DNA of 64,000 nucleotides from Castanea sativa (GCF_040712315.1 NC_134017.1:24036322-24100321), one strand, 5' to 3'; positions 1 through 11,956 are shown, numbered from the stretch's first letter. Notes: a model not told the origin generated them from the letters alone. A program made the numbers and translations.

Positions 1-364
1 GTTCCACATCTCCAAATCCAAGAACCTCATCAACATCCTCCACTTTAATGGTGAATTCATGGCCTTTAACCCAACAATCTATGACATCCTCTCGTACTAT
101 GGCATTGGCGTAGAATTCCCGAATTAGTGGTTCACAAACCCTGAGGAGATCACCAAGAAGCTTTTCCCAACCTCTCTTTTCAAAGCAGCTTGGAATGAAG
201 AAATCCTTAAGATCAACATGGTCCATAAACCGCTCTTGGATCATTGGAACCTTCTCAAATTGCTAATTGTATCGCTTAAAGTGTTGGGCAGAGCGAAATT
301 GAGTATTGTCCATTTTCTTCATCTTGTTAGCACGTTGTGCAGTGGTTTTCTTCTTTGGAGTAAT
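1..364 (-). pseudogene. Fragment of putative plant transposon protein (Transposase_32-like), antisense
   Basis: Read on the minus strand, this stretch gives a continuous frame with the pattern ERFMDHVDL, then KRGWEKLLGD, LIREFYANAIVRED and VEDVDEVLGFGD. These match the layout I know from the 'putative plant transposon protein' domain (KRGW...LIREFYAN...ISELLG), a TE-encoded protein of unknown role. The 5' side has a basic stretch (PKKKTTAQR) and begins at an apparent splice acceptor (TTTTTACAG, minus strand, at 365-373), so it may be a second exon. One in-frame TAG interrupts it at 263-265. It runs off the left edge, so the C-terminal part is not visible; a related C-terminal piece occurs at 36060-36664. 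The family call is from memory of the motif. Confidence 0.5.
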
Positions 365-571
365 CTGTAAAAACAGAGCAGTAAGTACCACAAAATAGAG
401 CACAAAATATGATAACAAACTTGATTAGTAACAAGTTAGTACCAACATAATGGACATTGAATGTAAACCCTAAAAACAGAGATTTAAAGAGTAATTCAAC
501 CAAAAATGACATGTGAAGACATAAAGTATCAAACATGATAGAATCATGACATTAAGCACTCAAACATGTCA

Positions 572-625
<54 letters not shown>

Positions 626-1040
626 ATCAAATGCAAAAGTGTGCAAACTAGGGCAAAGTGTAAAAACATATAATCATATGATGTTTCAAGATCAAAGAAA
701 CATGATTATCCCTACAAATTTGTATTCCATAGAATCCAAAGAGACACACAAAAACATCTAAGAGAAATTTTATCATGAACATGACATGCACAACATAACA
801 CAAACATGGTATAATGCACAAAAATGAAGAACAATCATGTAAAACATGTGGAATAGGCATTATACTAACAAAATCAACAAAACCCATAGACCAAACCCAA
901 CAAAACATCATCAAAACCATATTCAAACATCATATTTTCAAATCTCAACATAAACAAAAAATCCAAGAAATCTAGGGCTAGAAACATGAAATACTTTGGA
1001 AATAGAAGTAAACCCATATCTTTTCTTGAAGATTGATGAA
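365..1040 (-). other. Probable intron or non-coding upstream region of the 1-364 fragment
   Basis: No convincing coding frame is visible; the overlapping short frames are low-complexity. The region is AT-rich and holds a long GT run. On the minus strand the stretch ends at an apparent acceptor at 365, so it may be intronic, but no matching donor was identified with confidence. Confidence 0.3.
574..624. repeat. (GT)n microsatellite, about 25 units
   Basis: An uninterrupted GT dinucleotide run of about 51 bases. It creates a spurious CVCVCV frame on the plus strand. Confidence 0.97.
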
Positions 1041-1184
1041 GGATTGATGAAGAAAATGGAGGTTTTGTAAGTGAGAATGGTGGTTTTGGAAGAGGGAGAG
1101 GTGGATAAGACAAAGTGTGTGCGCGTGATGCGAGGGAAAACTGAAAAGTTTTTGAAAATTGTCATGGATTTAACCTTATTTGTG

Positions 1185-1545
1185 CAAAACACGCGATTTT
1201 CGAGACTGGAATGAGTTGCGAACAAGTCGCCAAAATCCCTTGACACAAATTTTGAAAAATATGTCTAAGTGTTTTTTGCGACTGGGAAGTCCACTAGCGA
1301 GCGAGTCGAGAGGGGACCCGCGAATCCTTCTGAGTAAGCTCACGACTAGAGCTCCACCTGTGAACAAGTTGCCAAAATAAGTCGCGAAAATCCCAAAAAC
1401 CCAAAATATTTGAAAAATTTTTGTAAGTCTTTTTTGCGACTGGGGTACTGACTCGCCAAAGAGTCGCGAGAGCTTCTAAGTAAGCTTGCTACTAGGGTCT
1501 CGCAACTGGCTTGACCAGCAAGATTGAGTCGCTAAAATAGAGTTG
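1185..1545. repeat. Imperfect tandem duplication, period about 158 bp
   Basis: Two diverged copies share TTTTTTGCGACTGGG, then AGTCG, TCT(G/A)AGTAAGCT and a terminal AAGTCGC/GAGTCGC motif. The GCGAC anchors at 1278 and 1436 set the period at 158. The sequence is rich in GCGAC/GTCGC words, giving local self-complementarity. It probably belongs to the LTR or leader of an unidentified repeat. Confidence 0.6.
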
Positions 1546-1560
1546 CACAGATTTTGTATT

Positions 1561-2056
1561 TTTGATATTTTGCAAAAAAAAAAAAAAAAACTTTCCAAAA
1601 ACAACTAAAAATACTTTGTTTTATTTTATTTTTGTGTTTGATCATCATATGATTGAGCATGTGCAACACATTTAATCAAGTACAATCACACAAATGAATA
1701 AGGCATTCATTGAACATAGACAAGTGTGATATGTGTTGATATCAAATATGAGATAGTCCTTAGTCAATTCAACCAAGACATACACAATTAGCACTAGGAA
1801 GAGTGACCAATCTCAATTATAAAAGTATGCATATATGACCTCTCACAAAACTTGATTACATAACTTTGAAGCTTTTCATTTGGCTTCTTACATTTCATAA
1901 CATTTAATCATTTATGAACAAGAACATCTCATTTTTAGATCGATGCCTGAAATTTTTGATATTTCAATTTGATGAGCAAGCCTTTGGCTTTTTGGGCATC
2001 ATACATTTTCATTACAAGTCACTTTCCCTTTTTGCTAGTCAAATACTAGTATGCGT
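1561..2056. other. No gene seen; AT-rich spacer
   Basis: Contains an A run at about 1573-1590 and otherwise unremarkable AT-rich DNA up to the start of the antisense LTR at 2057. Confidence 0.6.
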
Positions 2057-3425
2057 TGATGGAAATATGCATGTATGCAGCAGAAAAATAACAGATCTAC
2101 TTCATTCATAAAAGTTAACATGTACTATATAAGTTTCAGAATTTGAGAACAAGAAAGTGTACCTTGAAGCGATGAATTTCAAAATCGAAGATGAGAAGCA
2201 CTTAGGAACACTTTCAATCTTCATTCCAATTCCACTAACGCCCAAGATGTGTGGTCTCTCAATCAGTTTTTGTTCAAGGGGATATGAGAGAGTGTCTAAC
2301 ACTCACATACACACCATTTCACAATGATGTCTCTCTTTTTCATTTTTTAAAATTCTGTATGTTTCTCTTTTTATAACTGATTATCTAATTGGGCTAGACT
2401 TTTTGGGCCTTTCCAATTGGGTTTTAGTATGTGGTTTAGAGTGAGACTAAAAGGGACCAATAAGACACTATCTCCAATGGACCTTGGGCTTTTATGTCAA
2501 CTCTTGACAAGTCCAAAATTACCATTAACTATATTTAATACCACTATATAAATATAGTTGCACTCTAGGCCTTATTTATAAATTATATCCCAAGATTTTA
2601 TTATACATGCAACTCTTTTATAAAATATTCGTAGTAATACAAAATCATGAATGTAGACTGCTACTTTGTAAATTACTACATCTTATCCTTGAGTACCTGG
2701 TTTAATACTTTAAAAGTTATTCAACATATATTTATGAAATCCAATTTCATAAATATATACTTTAGTAAATTCTTACCAAAGTGGTTAAGTTTAACTCTCT
2801 GAATAACTGAACCCATTAAACTTATCTCAAGAGAATATTTTACATCTCCATTAAGAGACTATGAATTCCATCTTGAGAATATATGTTCCATCAACACTAA
2901 ATGTGGCTGCCCAACATACTGAGGTTTTGACCGTTATGTTCCATCAAAGCAACCTACACTTCATGATCAGGTCCATTATCCTTTCAGGATTGAGAGTTCA
3001 TGTAAATAGAAGTCGTGAGATTTATTATTCATTTGACAGTCGTTAGGAGAATAATAAATATCACAGTGGTCTAGTTCAATATGTCTTAACTCTTAAAACA
3101 TATCAACACATCAACTAGAAGTCTCCACTTCCATGATCAAGACAAATCATCTTAGTTGATATGTTATAGTCTTCTCAGATGAAATGCCCAATTTCATCAC
3201 CGTTTACGAACTACAATTCTGAGTTTATAAAGAACTTGTGATTTATATCTTTTGTAACTTTTCATATAAATCACATACTATGCATCTCATGGACTATATG
3301 ATAATGTCCCATATTCATGTTACCATTATTTTAGATCATAATAAAATAAATTTATTAATCACAATATTAAGTCATACATCATGTCATACATAATGTCATA
3401 CATAGCATCATACATAACATCATAC
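2057..3425 (-). mobile_element. Family-C copia LTR, antisense, main part (solo LTR A)
   Basis: This is the reverse complement of the LTRs of element 2 and element 1. It begins with TGATGGAAATATGCATG (complement of an LTR end in ...CCATCA) and ends inside the LTR 5' repeat zone. A minus-strand TATAAAAAG lies near 2370, where the sense LTRs have their TATA box. The LTR is interrupted by element 1 and finishes at 11923-11956. No internal retrotransposon sequence or partner LTR is attached, so it is best read as a solo LTR. The flanks (TGCGT before, CACAC after) do not form a target duplication, so a flank may have been lost or recombined. Confidence 0.85.
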
Positions 3426-4860
3426 TGTTAGGATTTGTGCCCTTAAATCCTATTGTATGATGCTATGTATGATATTATGTATGACATTATGTATGACATG
3501 ATGTATGACTTAATATTGTGTTTGATAAAGTTATTTTATTATTATCTAAAATAATGGTAACATGAATATGGGACATTATCATATAGTCCATGAGATGCAT
3601 TGTATGTGATTTATGTGAAAAGTCACAAAAGATGTAAATCACAAGTTCTTTGTAAACTCAGAATTTATAGTTCGTAGTCGGTGATGAAATTGGGCATTTT
3701 ATTTGCGAAGACTATAACGTGTCAACTAAGATGATTTGTCTTGATCATAGAAGTGAAGACTTCTAGTTGATATGTTGATATGTTTTAAGAGTTAAAACAT
3801 ATTGAACAGGACCTTTGTGAGATTTATTATACTCCTAATGACTGTCAAATGAATAATAAATCTCACGACTTCTATTTGCATGAACTCTTAATCCTGAGAG
3901 AATAATGAACCTGATCATGAAGTGTATGTTGCTTTGATATATCAGGAGTGAGATCTGAAGTGATGGTCAAAACCTCAGTATGTTGGGCAGCCACATTTAG
4001 TGTTGATGGAACATATATTCTCAAGATGGAATTCATAGTCTCTTGATGGAGATATAAAATATTCCCTTGAGATAAGTTTAATGGTTTCAGTTATTCAGAG
4101 AGTTAGGGCTAACCACTTTAGTAAGAAATTACTAAAGTATATATTTATGAAATTAGATTTCATAAATATATAATGAATAACTTTAAAGAATTAAACCGGG
4201 TACTCAAGGATAAGATGTAGTAATTTACAAAGTGGCAGTCTACATTTATGACTTTGTGTTACTACGAATATTTTATGAAGGGGTTACGTGTATAATAAAG
4301 TCTTGGGATATAATTTATTAATAAGGCCTAGAGTGCAATTATATTTATATAGTGGTATTAAATATAATTAATGGTAACTTTAGACTTGTCAAGAGTTGAT
4401 GGAAAAGTTCAAGGTCCATTGGAGCTAGTGTCTTATTGGTCCCTTTTGGTCCCACTCCAAGCCACACACTAAAGCCCAATTGGAAAGGTCCAATAGGCCA
4501 GTCCAATTAGATAATCAGTTAGTTATAAAGGGAGAAACATACAAAATTTTTATTAGAAGAGATTAGAAAAGAAAAAGAAACGGTGTGTGAGAGAGTGTGA
4601 GACACATTTTCATTCTCCCTTGAAAACTGATTGAGAGACCACACATCTTGGGCGTAAAGTGGAATTGGAGTGAAGATTAAAAGTGTTCCCAAGTGCTTCT
4701 AATCTTTGTTTTTGAATTTCTCCACACCAAGGTATGCTATCTTGTTCTTAAATTCTGAAATTTACATAGTGCACGTTATCAATCATGAATGAAATAGATT
4801 CTAGTTCGTTGCTTCCGCTGTGGGTTTTGTATGAGATACAAAACCAGAATTTTTCCTTCA
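3426..4860 (+). repeat. Left LTR of element 1
   Basis: Starts TGTTAGGATTTGTGCCC and ends TTTTTCCTTCA, TG...CA termini, 1435 bp. Near its 5' end it has 12-bp tandem units of the ATGTATGACATT type. The primer-binding site begins two bases after its end. Confidence 0.95.
4524..4530 (+). promoter_or_regulatory. Candidate TATA box of element 1 left LTR
   Basis: TATAAAG in the context AGTTATAAAGGGAG, late in the LTR; the same word is at 11586-11592 in the right LTR. In both LTRs of element 2 this site reads ATACAAAG, so the box is lost there. Promoter use is inferred from position. Confidence 0.5.
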
Positions 4861-4862
4861 AT

Positions 4863-4875
4863 TGGTATCAGAGCC
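4863..4875 (+). promoter_or_regulatory. Primer-binding site, tRNA-iMet type
   Basis: TGGTATCAGAGCC directly after the left LTR, the standard plant copia site complementary to the 3' end of initiator methionine tRNA. Confidence 0.95.
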
Positions 4876-4961
4876 AGATTTTCATATCATGATTATATAA
4901 TGTGTGATAGAATTTTAAGAAAACTGTCATGTCTTTTAATATTCATGGAATGTGTGTATAT

Positions 4962-5074
4962 ATATCACCAAGTGAGATTGGTTGTGTCGTCATTGATTAA
5001 CGCCAAGGAAACAGTTATTGAATTTCAATAACTGTATGTGCGTTTCCTTTTGTTAACGCACGGCTTGGTGATAT
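4962..5074 (+). repeat. Long imperfect hairpin in element 1 leader
   Basis: Nested complementary arms: ATATCACCAAG (4962-4972) with CTTGGTGATAT (5064-5074); AAGGAAAC (5005-5012) with GTTTCCTT (5042-5049); CAGTTATTGA (5012-5021) with TCAATAACTG (5025-5034) around a 3-nt loop. It could be an RNA structure of the leader or a small foldback insertion. Confidence 0.75.
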
Positions 5075-5240
5075 TCATTGCATGACTTGGTCTTTTAAAA
5101 GCATGGTTGATACGGATTGGTGCTTGGACTTTTCTCTTGCACCGTTTGAATGTTTTTTTCCTGGCTTAAGTTATTGCACTAGTTGGACTTTCTTGCACCT
5201 TTTGGCCATAGAAAGATCATTTGGTATTAATTGTCTTGGT

Positions 5241-5475
5241 GGCCCTCGGTTGAATTGTTTTTTGTCCAAATGCTTTATGGCCATGAATGAATAGAATTCG
5301 TATAGGGAGAATTCCACCATCTGATAACACTTAATGCATTGCTTAAGTTTGTTGCACTACTTGGTTTAGAATAAGATAGGATTGTGGCCCACGGTTGAAT
5401 TGTTTTTGTCCAAATGCTTTTTAGCCATGAATAAATAGAATTGGTATAAGGAGAATTCCACCATCTGATAGCACT
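5241..5475 (+). repeat. Tandem duplication in element 1 leader, period 155 bp
   Basis: Two copies share GGTTGAATTGTTTTTGTCC, GCCATGAAT(G/A)AATAGAATT and GAGAATTCCACCATCTGATA. The anchors GGCCC are at 5241 and 5396. Confidence 0.8.
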
Positions 5476-6482
5476 ATATATAATATAATATAATATAATT
5501 ATCATATATTATATTGTACTTGGAATTGATGCATGGCTTGGACTTTTGTCTTGCATGAATATAGTCCACTTGCATGCATATAGATATAGGATTCTATTTG
5601 CTTATAGAATCCGTACATTGTTGTTCTTGATGGCCATAAATTATATATATATATATATATATATAATGTAATAAATATATATTACATATATTAATTTGTA
5701 TATTATATTATATATAATATAATGTGGATTTTTATATGTAATAAAGGTTTTTATTACGTTATATATATTTATATACGTTAATGCTAGTTTAATGAAATTT
5801 ATTCATAATTAGATTATGATTATTTTTTTCACGTGTCTAGCATTATTATCATTTTTTATCTTAAAAACCTTTATTTTGAAATATCTAGTGGGAGAGAGAT
5901 TCAAGGGTTGGATTTCACGGCTTCCATTGTTGGTTCATAGTAGTGTGAAATATATACTTTGTCTTTGCCTCGAGCTTAGCATTCCATGCGGAGAGTATTT
6001 ATTTCATGGTCCTACAAGATTGAATTTCCTGGTTTATAGTGGTTTGATAAACACCTTGTCTTAGTTTCGAGCTTTACATTCTATGCGGAGGGTGTTTTGT
6101 CATGGTACTACAAAATAAGCCTGTTAAAGGGATGAAATGTGGTTACACATGATTCTAGACAATGGTATACACTAGACTAAGTATTATAGTATCCTCTATG
6201 CTGAGTTCTTACTATTATTACTTAGAGGCTAAATGTAAAATGACATATTATTAGTGTTTGATAAGAGTTATCATGATAGCACTAATAATGAGAATAGTTC
6301 TCAATCAATCATAGTATTTTATGTTCACTCTATGCTGAGGGATATTAACTATGAGATTGGGTTGTCGTTGCATATATATTATTTTATGGTTTTATTAAGG
6401 TTCCATATTATATGCTTTTATGCTAAATTGATAATGTCCAATTTACTTATTATATTCATGTTTATTATTTTCAGATTTTGTC

Positions 6483-7349
6483 ATGGCATCATTTAGCCCA
6501 CTTGTTTCTATTCTTAACCAAAACAAACTGACTGGATCCAACTGTGTTGATTGGAAAAGAAATTTGGACATTGTTCTTACTGCTGAAGAGCACAAATATG
6601 TGCTTACTCAACCATGTCCTAACTTTCCTTCATTAGATGCTCCTCTTGAGGAAAAACAACAATATGATCGTTGGCAGAAATCTAATGAGATGGCTAAGTG
6701 CTGCATCCTAGCATCTATCTCAAATGTTCTACAGCATCAAATGCAGGATGTAGAACTTGCTTCGGACATAATGCATAGTCTAAAGGAGATGTTTGGTGAG
6801 CAAGGCCGTTCTGCAAGGCAAGAAACCATGAACCAAATTTATAATATCAAAATGGCTGCAGGAAGTTCAGTGAGGGAGCATTGTCTTAGGATGATTGCTA
6901 ATCTGAACACATTAGAAGTTTTAGGTGCCGACATTGATGGAGAATCCCAAGTGGATATGATACTCCAGTCACTACCAGAATCATTCAAGGAATTCAGACT
7001 CAATTATAATATGAACAAAAAGATTTATTTTTTGTCTGAATTAATGAATGAGTTAGTGGCGGCGGAAGACATCCTTGGTACTTCTAGTGTTGAAGCCAAT
7101 GTTGGTGAAGCTTCTACTTCTCAACCTAAGTCGAAAGGCAAGGGTAAGAAGAAGAAGAAGAAGGACTTCACTAAGAAAAATGGTAAACAAATTGCCTTAG
7201 GGGTTGCCAAAAAAGGAAAAAAAACCAAAGGAAAGTGTTTCTATTGTGGTGAAAAAGGACATTGGAAGAGGAATTGTCCAATATTCAAGGCTGCCAAGAA
7301 TAAGGGTATGAAAAGTTCATTTCTTCTTGAAATGTTCATTTCTTCTTGA
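6483..7349 (+). pseudogene. gag: Element 1 gag (copia capsid/nucleocapsid)
   Basis: Starts at the first ATG after the leader (MASFSPLVSILNQNKLTG), the same start as in element 2. The capsid-type region is followed by a lysine-rich stretch near residues 218-245 and a CCHC zinc knuckle, CFYCGEKGHWKRNC, near residue 253. Gag packages the element RNA in cytoplasmic particles. The frame is ended early by a 19-bp tandem duplication (7315-7333 repeated at 7334-7352), which shifts the frame before the protease. Element 2 has a single copy of this segment and reads through. Confidence 0.93.
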
Positions 7350-7352
7350 AAT

Positions 7353-10300
7353 ATGTTTGGTACAGAATCCAACAGATTCCTGGTGTGTGGATTTAGGTTG
7401 TACTAATCATATTTGCAATTCTTTGCAGGGGTTTTAGGAGACCAGAAAGTTGAATGAGGGAGAACTATTTCTTACTTTGGCTAATAGGAGCAAGATTCCG
7501 GTTGAAGCTGTTGGAGTGTTTAATTTGTGTTTTAAGTCTAGAGTTTTAATATTGGAAGACTATTTGTATTTACCTAATGTTCGTAGGAATTTAATTTCTG
7601 CAACTTACTTAGGTAAACATGGATATTGTGTTATCCTGAAAGACAATGTTGAAATAAAGAAGGATAAAGTGTTTATCTGTTCTAGCAATATTGTGGATGG
7701 TATTTATATTTTAACTCCTAATAAGCATGAATTATACAATTCTAAATTAGATAGTAACTCTCATGTGAAATCATTAAAGAGAAAGTTTCCTTCTACTAGT
7801 GATGCATATCTATGGCACTTGCGTTTAGGTCATATTAATTCAAGTAGGATTCAAAGACTAATCAAAAATGGACTTTTACAGCCCATGGACTTTGATGGTT
7901 TTCCAGTTTGCGAATCTTGTTTGGAAGGTAAGATGACCAAACGACCTTTTAATGCAAAGGGTAGAAGAGCCCAAGATTTGCTAGAACTAGTACATTCAGA
8001 TATATATGGTCCTATGTCAATCCAAGCAAGAGGTGGCTATGAGTATTTCATTACTTTCACTGATGATTACTCGAGATTTGGTTATGTGTACCTAATGAAA
8101 CGGAAGTCCGAAACTTTTGAAAAGTTCAAAGAGTTTAGGGCTGAAGTTGAGAATCAATTGGGTAAACACATAAAGGCCATTCGATCTGATCGAGGTGGCG
8201 AATACCTTCTTGGTGATTTCAAGAATTACTTGACTGAAAATGGGATTATATCCCAGTTGACTGCACCTGGAACTCCACAACAAAATGGTGTAGCAGAAAG
8301 AAGGAATAGGACTCTTTTAGATATGGTTAGGTCCATGTTGAGTTATTCGACTTTACCAATTTCTTTTTGAGGATATGCCTTGAATATTGCAATGTATCTT
8401 CTGAATTTAGTACCTTCGAAGTCTATTCCTAAAACACCTGTAGAGTTGTGGAATGGGCGTAAGCCTAGTATGAGACATCTCCACATTTGGGGTTGTCCAG
8501 CACATGTGTTGAAAGGAAAGTCTGACAAGTTATAGTCTAAAACAGAAGTGGTATTTTTTGTAGGGTATCCAAAAGGAACAGTAGGAGGTTTATTCTATAG
8601 TCATAAGGATAATAAAGTGTTTGTTAGCACAAATGCCAAATTCTTGGAAAATGACTATATGAATAATTTTACTCCTAGAAGTAGAATTGTCTTGGTTGAA
8701 ATGAATGAACCTGTAGTTGAACAACCAATGGATGGAACTAGGGATGATGTGACTGTATTAGATACACCACAAGATACTACTCATGAGATGTCTAGTACAC
8801 AGGTGCCTCGTCGTAGTGGGAGAATTATTCGGCCTCCTATAAGATTCATGAGTTTGGGAGAAACTTATGAGGATATCTCAGAAGAGGCTGAATCAGATCC
8901 TTACATTTATGATGAAGCAATGAATGATATAGATGCACATCATTGGGTCCAAGCTATGAAATCTGAATTGGATTCTATGAATTCAAATCATGTATGGGAT
9001 CTTGTAAAGGCTCCTAATGGCATTAAACCTGTTGGTTGCAAATGGGTTTACAAGAGAAAGAGAGGGATAGATGGAAAGGTTGAAACCTTTAAAGCAAGAC
9101 TAGTGGTGAAAGGGTATACACAAAAAGAAGGTATTGATTATGATGAAACTTTTTTGCCAGTAGTCATGCTTAAATCTATCAGAATTCTCTTATCTATTGC
9201 TGCTCATTATGATTATAAGATTTGGCAAATGGATGTCAAGACTGCATTTCTTAATGGCAATCTTGAAGAAGAAATATACATGTTGCAACCAGAAGGTTTC
9301 ATAGCAAAGAACCAAGAGCATATGGTATGCAAGTTGAATAAGTCCATTTATGGACATAAACAAGCATCTAGGTCATGGAACATTAGATTTGATCAAGCAA
9401 TCAAGTCATTTGGTTTTGAAAAAAATCTTGATGAACCATGTGTGTACAAAAGACATCGAGACAAAGTAGTAATGTTCCTAGTGCTTTATGTTGATGATAT
9501 TCTACTCATTGGGAATGATGTAGGGGTAATGTCATCGGTTAAAGTTTGGTTGTCAAGCCAATTTGATATGAAGGACTTGGGTGAGACTAACTTTATTCTA
9601 GGGATCAAGCTTTGGCGAGATCGCAAGAATAAGATGTTAGGCTTATCACAAGCTGGATATATAGATAAGGTTCTAGAACGGTTTAGCATGCAAAATTCCA
9701 AGAAAGGATTGCTTCCTTTTAGACATGGAGTTCCTCTGTCTGATGACCAAAGGCCTAAGACTCAAGAGGAATAAAATATGATGAGACAAGTTTCTTATGC
9801 TTCTGCAGTGGGAAGTCTCATGTACGCCATGCTTTGTACTAGATCAGATATTTGTTATTCAGTTGGCATGGTCAGCCGATATCAATTAAATCCAGGACCA
9901 AAACATTGGCAAGCTGTAAAGCATATTCTCAAGTATCTTAGGAGAACGAGAGATTATATGCTTGTTTACCATAGTGAGGATTTGATTCCCATTGGCTATA
10001 CAGATTCAGACTTTCAGTCAGATCTAGATTTCAGAAAATCTACTTCAGGATGTGTTTTCACCTTGGGAGGTGGAGCCATAAGTTGGAGGAGCATTAAGCA
10101 ATCTTGTATTGCAGACTCTACCATGGAAGCCGAGTACGTTGCTGCTTGTGAAGCAGTAAAGGAGGCTGTTTGGTTCAAGAAATTCCTTTATGATCTTGGT
10201 GTTGTGAGAATGGAGCAAGTTCCCATCACATTGTTTTGTGACAATAGTGGAGCGGTTGCACAATCCAAAGATTCAAGGAATCACAAGAAAGGGAAGCACA

Positions 10301-10473
10301 TTGAGAGGAAGTACCACATCATTCGAGACATTGTTGCTCGTGGAGATGTTGTGGTAGCAAAGATTGAAAGTGCAAATAATCTAGCAGATCCTTTTACCAA
10401 AGCCTTGCCTCAAAGGACTTTCGAGTCACATTTGGAGGGAATGGGAGTTAGATTAGTGCACAATAGTCTTTAG
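7353..10473 (+). pseudogene. pol: Element 1 pol: protease, integrase, RT, RNase H
   Basis: Domain order is copia-type. The protease motif reads D-L-G near 7390 where element 2 has D-S-G. Next come a GAG-pre-integrase zinc region (WHLRLGH...CESCLEGK, about 7810-7950), an integrase core (SDIYGP, DDYSRF, IRSDRGGEY, to about 8370), RT (KWVYKRKRGIDGK, QMDVKTAFLNG, LYVDDILL at about 9480-9510) and RNase H to the stop at 10471. In-frame stops: TAG 7435-7437, TGA 8368-8370, TAG 8533-8535 and TAA 9772-9774. Element 2 has CAG, TGG, CAG and GAA at these sites. The RT YVDD box is intact. No functional polyprotein can be made. Confidence 0.93.
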
Positions 10474-10476
10474 GGC

Positions 10477-10487
10477 AAGTGGGAGAT
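10477..10487 (+). promoter_or_regulatory. Polypurine tract of element 1
   Basis: AAGTGGGAGAT immediately before the right LTR, the expected plus-strand primer; the same word precedes the right LTR of element 2 at 60193-60203. Confidence 0.85.
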
Positions 10488-11922
10488 TGTTAGGATTTGT
10501 GCCTTTAAATCCTATTGTATGATGCTATGTATGATATTATGTATGATATTATGTATGACATGATGTATGACTTAATATTGTGTTTGATAAAGTTATTTTA
10601 TTATTATCTAAAATAATGGTAACATAAATATGAGACATTATCATATAGTCCATGAGATGCATTGTATGTGATTTATGAGAAAAGTTACAGAAGATGTAAA
10701 TCACAAGTTCTTTGTAAACTCAGAATTTATAGTTCGTAGTCGGTGATGAAATTGGACATTTCATTTGCGAAGATTATAACGTGTCAACTAAGATGATTTG
10801 TCTTGATCATGGAAGTGGAGACTTCTAGTTGATATGTTGATATGTTTTAAGAGTTAAAATATATTGAATAGGACCACTTTGAGATTTATTATTCTCCTAA
10901 TGACTGTCAAATGAATAATAAATCTCACGACTTCTATTTGCATGAACTCTTAATCCTAAGAGAATAATGGACCTGATCATGAAGTGTAGGTTGCTTTGAT
11001 ATATCAGGAGTTAGATCTGAAATGATGGTCAAAACCTCAGTATGTTGGGCAGCCACATTTAGTGTTGATGGAACATATATTCTCAAGATGGAATTCATAG
11101 TCTCTTGATGAAGATATAAAATATTCCATTGAGATAAGTTTAATGGTTTCAGTTATTCAGAGAGTTAGGGCTAACCACTTTAGTAAGAAATTACTAAAGT
11201 ATATATTTATGAAATTGGATTTCATAAATATATAATGAATAACTTTAAAGAATCAAACCGAGTACTCAAGGATAAGATGTAGTAATTTACAAAGTGGCAG
11301 TCTACATTTATGACTTTGTGTTACTACAAATATTTTATGAAGGGGTTATGTGTATAATAAAGTCTTGGGATATAATTTATTAATAAGGCCTAGAGTGCAA
11401 TTATATTTATATAGTGGTATTAAATATAATTAATGGTAACTTTGGACTTGTTAAGAGTTGACGGAAAAGTCCAAGGTCCATTGGAGCTAGTGTCTTATTG
11501 GTCCCTTTTGGTCCCACTCCAAGCCACACACTAAAGCCCAATTGGAAAGGCCCAATAGGACAGCCCAATTAGATAATCAGTTAGTTATAAAGGGAGAAAC
11601 ATACAGAATTTTTATTAGAAGAGATTAGAAATGAAAAAGAAACGGTGTGTGAGAGAGTGTGAGACACATTTTCATTCTCCCTTGAAAACTGATTGAGAGA
11701 CCACACATCTTGCGCATAAAGTGGAATTGGAGTGAAGATTAAAAGTGTTCCTAAGTGCTTCTAATCTTTGTTTTTGAATTTCTCCACACCAAGGTACGCT
11801 ATCTTGTTCTTAAATTCTGAAATTTACATAGTGCACGTTATCAATCATGAATGAAATAGATCCTAGTTCGTTGCTTCCGCTGTGGGTTTTGTATGAGATA
11901 CAAAACCAGAATTTTTCCTTCA
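10488..11922 (+). repeat. Right LTR of element 1
   Basis: 1435 bp, the same length and termini as the left LTR, followed by target-duplication copy CATAC. Confidence 0.95.
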
Positions 11923-11956
11923 CATACAATAGGATTTAAGGGCACTAATCCTAATA
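11923..11956 (-). mobile_element. Remaining 34 bp of solo LTR A
   Basis: Reads CATACAATAGGATTTAAGGG and on to CCTAATA, the complement of the family-C LTR start. The last base pair set is CCTAATA where CCTAACA is expected, one transition. It resumes exactly where 3425 left off, after one copy of the CATAC target duplication. Confidence 0.85.

Larger units (their letters stand above)
4876..6482 (+). other. 5' leader of element 1
   Basis: Untranslated stretch of about 1.6 kb between primer site and gag. It contains a long hairpin (4962-5074), a 155-bp-period duplication (5241-5475), AT repeats near 5641-5664, and a distal part (about 5850-6482) that matches the leader of element 2. I see no convincing gene. 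Confidence 0.7.
3426..11922 (+). mobile_element. Copia element 1 (family C), full length, defective
   Basis: A complete Ty1/copia retrotransposon: two 1435-bp LTRs, a tRNA-iMet primer site, gag, protease, integrase, RT, RNase H and a purine tract, in copia order (integrase before RT). It is bounded by a perfect 5-bp target duplication CATAC (3421-3425 and 11923-11927). It sits inside the LTR of its own family in the opposite orientation. By eye I count about 45 differences between the two LTRs (roughly 3%), mostly transitions. Coding capacity is destroyed by one duplication frameshift and several stops. Confidence 0.95.
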
